From Clostridia bacterium (GTDB lineage Bacteria; Bacillota; Clostridia; Christensenellales; Borkfalkiaceae), in assembly GCA_017628935.1 (NCBI GenBank), contig JAGBYC010000067.1, forward strand, positions 1-7,494: a stretch of 7,494 bases of DNA, written 5' to 3'. A model generated the notes under the pieces. That model was not told the origin of the DNA, did no database searches, and saw only the letters and a program-made list of their open reading frames with translations. This document shows positions 1 through 5,732 of this stretch, piece after piece. Made by a program: the position numbers and the translations under genes. The stretch's first letter is position 1, and the number at the start of each line of letters is the position of its first letter.

Positions 1-656
1 TATTCTTGTCTTTTGCAGGCGTATTTGTTTCTTTCCCGTTTATATGGTTAATCAACCAACTAGGTTCTCTTATAGCAGTAGCAACTAACGCAACACCTTT
101 CTTTATGGGTATAATTATAGCAGTAATTATGGGTATTTTACTTACAATGCCAACGTCGTCGGCTGCTATTTGGATAGCAATAGCGTCTTCTGAAACGGCG
201 CTTGCAAACCCAGGTGTTTTTGCTATCGCTGGTGGCGCTGCCGTTGCCGGTTGTTCTGCGCATATGATAGGTTTTGCCGTTACAAGTTACCGTGAAAACG
301 GTTTTGGTGGACTTATTTCACAAGGTTTAGGAACAAGTATGTTACAAATTCCTAACATTATGAAAAAACCTATTATAATGCTTCCAGAAATTATTTCAAG
401 TGCCGTATCTGGCTTAGTTGCAGTTTTACTTGATATGAGATGTACTGCTGCTGGTGGTGGTATGGGAACAAGTGGCTTAGTTGGTTTATTTGGTGTAATT
501 GATGCTAACTCACTTTACTCAATTTCGCCTATTTTAACCGTTTTAGGTATAGCCCTTTGTTTATTTATTATTCCAGCCGGCGTTTCACTTTTAGTTAGTG
601 AAATTATGCGCAAACGCGGTGTTATCGCTTTAGGTGATATGAGTTTAGAAAACTAA
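1..656 (+). CDS. PTS EIIC-like membrane transporter subunit (3' end of gene)
   Basis: This is the C-terminal ~217 residues of a polytopic inner-membrane protein whose start lies upstream. The reading frame is open from the first bases, so the TTG at 6 is not taken as a start. The visible part is rich in Gly, Ala, Ile and Leu, with about six hydrophobic segments (roughly 3-25, 30-60, 70-92, 125-143, 150-165, 172-198, counted from the TTG codon). A glycine motif GGGMGTSGLVG lies at 150-160. This pattern matches my recollection of the PTS_EIIC_2 type family of Clostridia, which is annotated as a PTS sugar transporter subunit IIC. No IIA or IIB component is adjacent, and the substrate cannot be read from this fragment. 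The gene ends with tandem in-frame stops (TAA TAA, 654-659) and a hairpin terminator 15 nt further on, so it is probably a separate transcription unit from yabP. The family call is fairly secure; the transport role is inferred from family. Confidence 0.75.
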   Translation, partial: FLSFAGVFVSFPFIWLINQLGSLIAVATNATPFFMGIIIAVIMGILLTMPTSSAAIWIAIASSETALANPGVFAIAGGAAVAGCSAHMIGFAVTSYRENGFGGLISQGLGTSMLQIPNIMKKPIIMLPEIISSAVSGLVAVLLDMRCTAAGGGMGTSGLVGLFGVIDANSLYSISPILTVLGIALCLFIIPAGVSLLVSEIMRKRGVIALGDMSLEN

Positions 657-660
657 TAAA

Positions 661-689
661 ACATAAAAAAATAAAATCCCTCATAGTTT
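661..689 (+). promoter_or_regulatory. Candidate sigma-E-type promoter for yabP
   Basis: ACATAAA at 661-667 resembles the -35 element of Bacillus sigma-E promoters (KMATAWW-like). CATAGTTT at 682-689 resembles the -10 (CATACAnT), and the spacer is 14 nt, the usual spacing for that factor. The -10 has two mismatches. Transcription would start around 695-697, within the right arm of the terminator hairpin and about 12 nt before the yabP ATG. In B. subtilis, yabP and yabQ belong to the sigma-E regulon, which fits. The region is very AT-rich, so a chance match is possible. Confidence 0.4.
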
Positions 690-705
690 ATATGGGGGAT
701 TTTTT
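674..705 (+). terminator. Intrinsic terminator after the PTS-like gene, overlapping the yabP ribosome binding site
   Basis: A 12-bp stem pairs 674-685 (AAATCCCTCATA) with 691-702 (TATGGGGGATTT), with one T-G wobble, a 5-nt loop (GTTTA) and a T-run at 700-705. It is correctly placed to end transcription of the upstream gene. The right arm carries GGGGGA (694-699), the only plausible Shine-Dalgarno for yabP, whose ATG starts 2 nt after the T-run. Confidence 0.85.
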
Positions 706-707
706 AT

Positions 708-962
708 ATGGAAAATATTCATATTTTAACGCTTGATAATAGAAAAAAGGCAACTATTACTGCCGTTAGTGAGGTGCTTTCGTTTTCAGATAAAGAAGTT
801 AAGTTAAAACTTAACGATACGTCGGTTATGTTAATTACTGGTAACGCTTTAAAAATAGGTGGGTTTGATAATAAAAGTGGTAACGCGCTTATTTTAGGCG
901 AAATAACGCTTATTAAATACAAGCCTAAAGAAGAAAGCGTTTTAAAAAAGGTTTTTAAATAA
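708..962 (+). CDS. yabP: YabP-type sporulation protein
   Basis: This encodes an 84-residue protein of the YabP/YqfC family, small proteins needed for spore coat and cortex assembly in the mother cell of endospore formers. The match is the N-terminal pattern RKKATITAVSEVLSFSDKEV (12-31), which aligns with the RRKLDITGVKEVVHFDD-like region I recall from B. subtilis YabP. A hydrophobic beta-rich stretch around VMLITGNALKIGGF (40-53) and an ILGEITLIKY ending follow. Length is slightly below the B. subtilis protein (about 100 residues), with a shorter N-terminus. The ATG at 708 is supported by GGGGGA at 694-699, 8 nt upstream, and by lack of a better start before the conserved region. The next gene, yabQ, starts on the last base of this stop codon, so the two are translationally coupled. 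The identification rests on both the sequence and the yabP-yabQ-divIC order, which is conserved in spore-forming Firmicutes. Confidence 0.88.
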   Translation: MENIHILTLDNRKKATITAVSEVLSFSDKEVKLKLNDTSVMLITGNALKIGGFDNKSGNALILGEITLIKYKPKEESVLKKVFK

Positions 963-1564
963 TGAATTTAGTAAAAAAAGAGTTGCTAAGTTTTTTAGTT
1001 AGCGTTTTTTCTGGCGTTACGGCAGGGCTTATTTACACGCTAATTTACTTTATATTTTTGTTTATTAACGTTAAAAGCGACCTACAAAATCAAAAAGTAG
1101 TTAAAATTTTTAATAAAAAAAGCGTTGCTTTAACGGTTATTGACGCCATAAAATACCTAATATTTTTTATTTTTAGCGCTTTTTATTTTAAATACGTATG
1201 TTACGTATTTAATTTACCTAATTTTAGAGCGTATATGATAGTAGGTTTTTTATTCGGTTTATATTCATATATAAAAAGTTTTCATAAACTATTTGCTATT
1301 TTTCTAAACGTGGTGTATAATAAAATAAATAATATATTTAAAAAAGTAATAAACACTTTAAAAATACCTTTTAAAGTGCTGAAGGATAGAATTAATGAGC
1401 GAAGAAAAAAAGCGCAGAGTCGTGTCCGCATTAGTATCGGGGGGAATAATGTTACTAGTTATATTAGTAACTATTCTAGCGTATCAATTAGTGGGCATTT
1501 ACTCAAGAAACAATCGAATAAAAGCACTCGACGCGGAAATAGCCACATTAGAAGCGCAAATTAG
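962..1564 (+). CDS. yabQ: YabQ-type sporulation membrane protein
   Basis: This encodes a 200-residue membrane protein identified as YabQ, a mother-cell membrane protein required for spore cortex formation in B. subtilis (about 210 residues there). Hydrophobic segments lie near 8-36, 64-84 and 88-106, followed by a basic, partly helical stretch (about 107-145). The ATG at 962 overlaps the yabP stop by one base (TAATG), with AAAAAGG at 945-951 as ribosome binding site. The last ~56 codons (from residue 145) lie out of frame inside divIC. That tail is polar, rich in Ser, Asn, Lys and Arg, and looks like a by-product of another frame. Its function is doubtful, and the ancestral protein may have ended near residue 145. 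The region 1293-1386 inside this gene also seems to hold the promoter, a hairpin and the ribosome site of divIC. Identity is firm from position and topology; YabQ sequences are poorly conserved, so residue-level support is modest. Confidence 0.82.
   Translation: MNLVKKELLSFLVSVFSGVTAGLIYTLIYFIFLFINVKSDLQNQKVVKIFNKKSVALTVIDAIKYLIFFIFSAFYFKYVCYVFNLPNFRAYMIVGFLFGLYSYIKSFHKLFAIFLNVVYNKINNIFKKVINTLKIPFKVLKDRINERRKKAQSRVRISIGGNNVTSYISNYSSVSISGHLLKKQSNKSTRRGNSHIRSAN
1293..1321 (+). promoter_or_regulatory. Candidate sigma-A promoter inside yabQ, driving divIC
   Basis: TTGCTA (1293-1298, 4 of 6 matches to TTGACA) and a perfect TATAAT (1316-1321) are separated by exactly 17 nt. The predicted start is near 1328, about 67 nt before the divIC ATG. 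A vegetative promoter here would let the division gene and the genes after it be expressed without the sporulation promoter. The surrounding DNA is AT-rich, so the match could arise by chance. Confidence 0.5.
1354..1378 (+). repeat. Perfect inverted repeat just before the divIC ribosome binding site
   Basis: CACTTTAAAA (1354-1363) and TTTTAAAGTG (1369-1378) are perfect reverse complements around a 5-nt loop (ATACC). The hairpin ends 2 nt before the GAAGGA ribosome binding site of divIC (1381-1386). It lies within yabQ codons 131-139 and downstream of the candidate internal promoter, so it would be in the divIC leader RNA. It is not followed by a T-run and is therefore not a terminator. A stem-loop near the ribosome site or an operator are both possible. 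Confidence 0.6.
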
Positions 1565-1661
1565 TTCTACCGACGATAGCATTAAAGAATGGTCTGAACG
1601 TTGGAAAATTGAACAACGCGCAAGAGAACTTGGGCTTATGTACGACGATGATGAAGAATAA
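1395..1661 (+). CDS. divIC: DivIC/FtsB-family septum formation protein
   Basis: This encodes an 88-residue bitopic membrane protein of the septum formation initiator (DivIC/FtsB) family. These proteins form a complex with FtsL and DivIB/FtsQ at the division site and help activate septal peptidoglycan synthesis. Visible layout: a short basic cytoplasmic N-terminus (EEKKRR, 3-8), one transmembrane helix (about 10-34), and an extracellular coiled coil (about 36-72, with RIKALDAEIATLEAQI at 42-57). A conserved-type ending ARELGLMYDDDEE (76-88) follows. It is shorter than B. subtilis DivIC (about 125 residues), mostly at the N-terminus. The start is supported by GAAGGA at 1381-1386, 8 nt upstream. 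It overlaps the 3' part of yabQ by 170 nt in another frame. In B. subtilis, divIC follows yabP-yabQ, which supports this symbol over a generic ftsB. The S1-domain gene (yabR) that often follows divIC is missing here. Confidence 0.88.
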   Translation: MSEEKKRRVVSALVSGGIMLLVILVTILAYQLVGIYSRNNRIKALDAEIATLEAQISSTDDSIKEWSERWKIEQRARELGLMYDDDEE

Positions 1662-2526
1662 TTTAACTAATCCCTTTGCTATTATTGATATAGGCAGTAA
1701 TTCAGTTCGCTGTATGTTCGTTTCGGGCAATAAGCGTGATAAAGTTACTATATCAACAAGACTTGGCGAAGGGCTTTCTTTTTCTAATACTTTAAATAAA
1801 AACGCTATTGATAGAACGGTAAAGGTTGTGGCAACCCTTTACGCTAACGCTATTAAACGTGGTGCGCAAACTATTTACGCTTTTGCAACTGCTGCCGTTA
1901 GAAACTCTGTTAACGGGTGCGACTTTACTAATAAAGTTAAAAACGAAGTAGGTTTAACGGTTGACGTTGTGTCTGGCGAACTTGAGGCTGAACTTGCTTT
2001 AAACGGCGCCGTGCTTGGTGGTGACGGTGGCGTGATTGACGTTGGTGGGGCAAGTAGCGAAATAAGTTTTAAAAAACACGGTGCTAAAATTTACGGATAC
2101 AGTTTACCGTGGGGCGCAGTTAAAATTTTTGACGCGTTCGGCACTGATAAAGAAAATATTTTCAACGCTTTAAAGGGTTTAACGGCTAATTACGGGCAAA
2201 TTCCAAGTGGCAACTATTATGCCGTGGGTGGAACTGCTACAAGCCTTGCAAGTGTTGATTTAGCCCTTACTGAATACGACCCTAACTTAGTTAACGGGCA
2301 TTATATATCTATAAATCGTATGGAAGAAATTTCAAACGAATTATTTTCGTTAACGCCAAGTGAAATATGCGCTAAATATTGCGTTGGCGAAAAAAGGGCA
2401 GAGATAATTGCCGGTGGTTCGGCAATAATTTTAAGTATTATGCGTTACGCTAATTTATCTGGTATTACCGTTAGCGAAAACGATAATTTAGAAGGGTATA
2501 TGCTTTACCTTGGAGGAAAGATATGA
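1651..2526 (+). CDS. Ppx/GppA-family phosphatase (exopolyphosphatase / pppGpp phosphohydrolase type)
   Basis: This encodes 291 residues with the ASKHA sugar-kinase/actin-like fold motifs of the Ppx/GppA family. Members hydrolyse inorganic polyphosphate, guanosine pentaphosphate (pppGpp), or both. In order the motifs are: phosphate-1 loop IIDIGSNSVR (11-20); ATAAVRNSVN (79-88); SGELEAEL (108-115), which holds the likely catalytic glutamate; phosphate-2 loop DVGGASSE (130-137, usually DIGGGSTE); AVGGTATSLA (191-200); and RAEIIAGG (249-256). The length fits the short two-lobed form without the C-terminal HD-like domain of long Ppx proteins. The start is uncertain by one codon: ATG at 1648 and 1651 are in frame and both lie inside the end of divIC, implying translational coupling. 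A TTG at 1609 would add a 14-residue leader out of frame with divIC and is unlikely. The stop overlaps the next ATG (ATGA). Substrate preference cannot be read from sequence. In Clostridia a Ppx/GppA gene near divIC is a recurring arrangement, as far as I recall. Confidence 0.87.
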   Translation: MKNNLTNPFAIIDIGSNSVRCMFVSGNKRDKVTISTRLGEGLSFSNTLNKNAIDRTVKVVATLYANAIKRGAQTIYAFATAAVRNSVNGCDFTNKVKNEVGLTVDVVSGELEAELALNGAVLGGDGGVIDVGGASSEISFKKHGAKIYGYSLPWGAVKIFDAFGTDKENIFNALKGLTANYGQIPSGNYYAVGGTATSLASVDLALTEYDPNLVNGHYISINRMEEISNELFSLTPSEICAKYCVGEKRAEIIAGGSAIILSIMRYANLSGITVSENDNLEGYMLYLGGKI

Positions 2527-3605
2527 AAAACGCAGAGTATAAGCGTATTATAAACTTAATAACCGGCGTGTTGTCTATCGTTTTATACGGCGTATACTTT
2601 ATTATAGTTTTAACTATGAAAAAGGGCGAAGAACTTTCGGTTATAGGCTTTTCGCTTTTAGGTATTGCTATTTCTTACCTTTTAACTACGTTAATTCACG
2701 AATTAGGGCATATAGTTTTCGGCTTATGTTCTTCGCTTAAATTATGCTACGTTAAAATTTTCGGCTTGCATTTTTATAACAACGAAAAGGGTAAACTTAG
2801 TGTAAAACTTTGCCGTGACGGTGGTGTTTTTGGCGAAACGGCGTTTTATCCGTCTACAAGTGAAAACGTTGCTTTTAAGATAGGTATAACGGCGTTTGGT
2901 GGACCTATATTTTCATTTATTCAAACGTTAATTCAATTAATTTTAGCAATAGTTTTAGTTGATAATACATTTATGGTTTGCGCCTTTGGTATTAGTTTCG
3001 TTTTACCGTTATACGTGTTTATTATAAACGTAATTCCGTTCTCGTTTGAATACGACGGTTCGCTTGCGTTCACTATGCTTTCAGGGGGCAAAAAGTCGCT
3101 TGTAGCGTCGTCGTACATAACGGCGTCTACGCTTATTTCAAACGGTGTAGAGCCTAGCGAATTAAGTGGTAAATTACTTGCCGTTTACGACGAAGATTAC
3201 GGTTTTTACAACGTTAAAATTATAAGACTTAGATATTTATCAACCCTTATTAATGATGAAGCTACGGCGTTTAACGAACTTCAAAAAATTAGCGAAATTA
3301 ACCGTCTTCCTGACGGCACGTACGCCGAAGTTTTATACGAACTTTTATTTAAAGCGCTTGTGTTAGCAGACGATAAATTTATATCTACTTACCGTGAAGA
3401 AGCACTTGAATATCTTGATTATGACGACACTCCAACGTCACTTCGCGTACAAGTTGCACTTTCAATTTACGACGGCGATTACGATAGAGCAAAACTATTA
3501 GTTGCAAGTGGTTTAAAGGTTTGTGAAACGTATTTAGACAAGGGTATTGCAAAACTTGAAAAACAACTTTTAGAGCGTTTTCAAGACGTTTTAAACGAAA
3601 TTTAA
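2523..3605 (+). CDS. M50-type (site-2 protease-like) membrane metalloprotease, uncharacterised
   Basis: This encodes a 360-residue protein with an N-terminal membrane domain and a soluble C-terminal half. Hydrophobic helices lie near 11-31, 41-66, 118-146 and 148-171. The second contains HELGH (59-63), the zinc-binding and catalytic HExxH motif placed in a membrane helix, as in intramembrane site-2 proteases. GGP (126-128) and an N169-P172-D178-G179 motif resemble the later conserved parts of the M50 fold, but the spacing is NxxPx5DG, one residue longer than the usual NxxPx4DG. Residues ~200-360 are hydrophilic and probably helical, with possible TPR-like character. The ATG at 2523 overlaps the previous stop (ATGA) and has a strong GGAGG at 2512-2516. 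The gene ends with tandem stops (TAA TAA) before a terminator. It is not clearly SpoIVFB, but sharing a unit with yabP, yabQ and divIC makes a role in sporulation or envelope signalling conceivable. The substrate is unknown; the protease class is well supported. Confidence 0.78.
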   Translation: MKNAEYKRIINLITGVLSIVLYGVYFIIVLTMKKGEELSVIGFSLLGIAISYLLTTLIHELGHIVFGLCSSLKLCYVKIFGLHFYNNEKGKLSVKLCRDGGVFGETAFYPSTSENVAFKIGITAFGGPIFSFIQTLIQLILAIVLVDNTFMVCAFGISFVLPLYVFIINVIPFSFEYDGSLAFTMLSGGKKSLVASSYITASTLISNGVEPSELSGKLLAVYDEDYGFYNVKIIRLRYLSTLINDEATAFNELQKISEINRLPDGTYAEVLYELLFKALVLADDKFISTYREEALEYLDYDDTPTSLRVQVALSIYDGDYDRAKLLVASGLKVCETYLDKGIAKLEKQLLERFQDVLNEI

Positions 3606-3617
3606 TAAAAACCTAAT

Positions 3618-3650
3618 AGGCTTACGCAAAACGGTGCGTAAGCCTTTTTT
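3618..3650 (+). terminator. Intrinsic terminator ending the yabP-to-M50 unit
   Basis: AGGCTTACGC (3618-3627) and GCGTAAGCCT (3636-3645) form a perfect 10-bp GC-containing stem with an 8-nt loop, followed immediately by TTTTT (3646-3650). It begins 12 nt after the M50 stop codon and separates this unit from the gyrase operon. Confidence 0.93.
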
Positions 3651-3671
3651 AGCGCCTATTTTAGCCCTCTA

Positions 3672-3692
3672 TTTACCTTTTTTAAAGGTAAA
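3672..3692. repeat. Perfect 9+3+9 inverted repeat upstream of the gyrB promoter
   Basis: TTTACCTTT (3672-3680) and AAAGGTAAA (3684-3692) are perfect reverse complements separated by TTT. The repeat is centred about 45 nt upstream of the gyrB -35 element. It lacks a following T-run on the + strand and is weakly pairing, so it is a poor terminator. It could be a regulator binding site or chance symmetry in AT-rich DNA. Confidence 0.5.
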
Positions 3693-3697
3693 ACGTC

Positions 3698-3723
3698 AAA
3701 AAAACTTAAAAAAATTAAAAAAA
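3698..3723 (+). promoter_or_regulatory. Three phased A-tracts (UP element / bent DNA) before the gyrB promoter
   Basis: Three runs of exactly seven A residues lie at 3698-3704, 3708-3714 and 3717-3723, with centres 10 and 9 bp apart, close to one helical turn. They end 3 nt before the -35 hexamer, covering about -40 to -64 from the predicted start. Phased A-tracts bend DNA, and AT-rich sequence at this position can act as an UP element for the RNA polymerase alpha subunit. Confidence 0.65.
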
Positions 3724-3726
3724 CGC

Positions 3727-3755
3727 TTTGCATTTAAGATGTTATATGTTATAAT
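3727..3755 (+). promoter_or_regulatory. Sigma-A extended -10 promoter of the gyrB-gyrA operon
   Basis: TTTGCA (3727-3732, 4 of 6 matches to TTGACA), a 17-nt spacer and a perfect TATAAT (3750-3755) form the core. The -10 is preceded by TGT (3747-3749), the TGn extended -10 motif. Predicted start is near 3762, giving a leader of about 48 nt before gyrB. A second perfect TATAAT sits at 3770-3775 but has no credible -35 at the right distance. Confidence 0.8.
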
Positions 3756-3779
3756 ATACTTACTAATAATATAATCTAA

Positions 3780-5720
<1,941 letters not shown>

Positions 5721-5732
5721 TAGGAGGGAATT

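Noticed and set aside
6..8. TTG as the start codon of the first gene
   Set aside because: The frame is open before it, and the protein family is much longer, so the gene begins outside the window.
1609..1650. TTG start for the Ppx/GppA gene
   Set aside because: It would add 14 residues encoded entirely within divIC with no ribosome site; ATG 1648/1651 lies just before the conserved IIDIGSNS motif.
3672..3692. Second terminator before gyrB
   Set aside because: The stem is AU-rich with a 3-nt loop and is followed by AAAACG on the + strand, not a T-run; a perfect terminator already lies at 3618-3650.
3770..3775. Second perfect TATAAT as an independent gyrB promoter
   Set aside because: At 17 nt upstream the sequence is TGTTAT, a poor -35, and there is no TGn extension; probably chance in AT-rich DNA.
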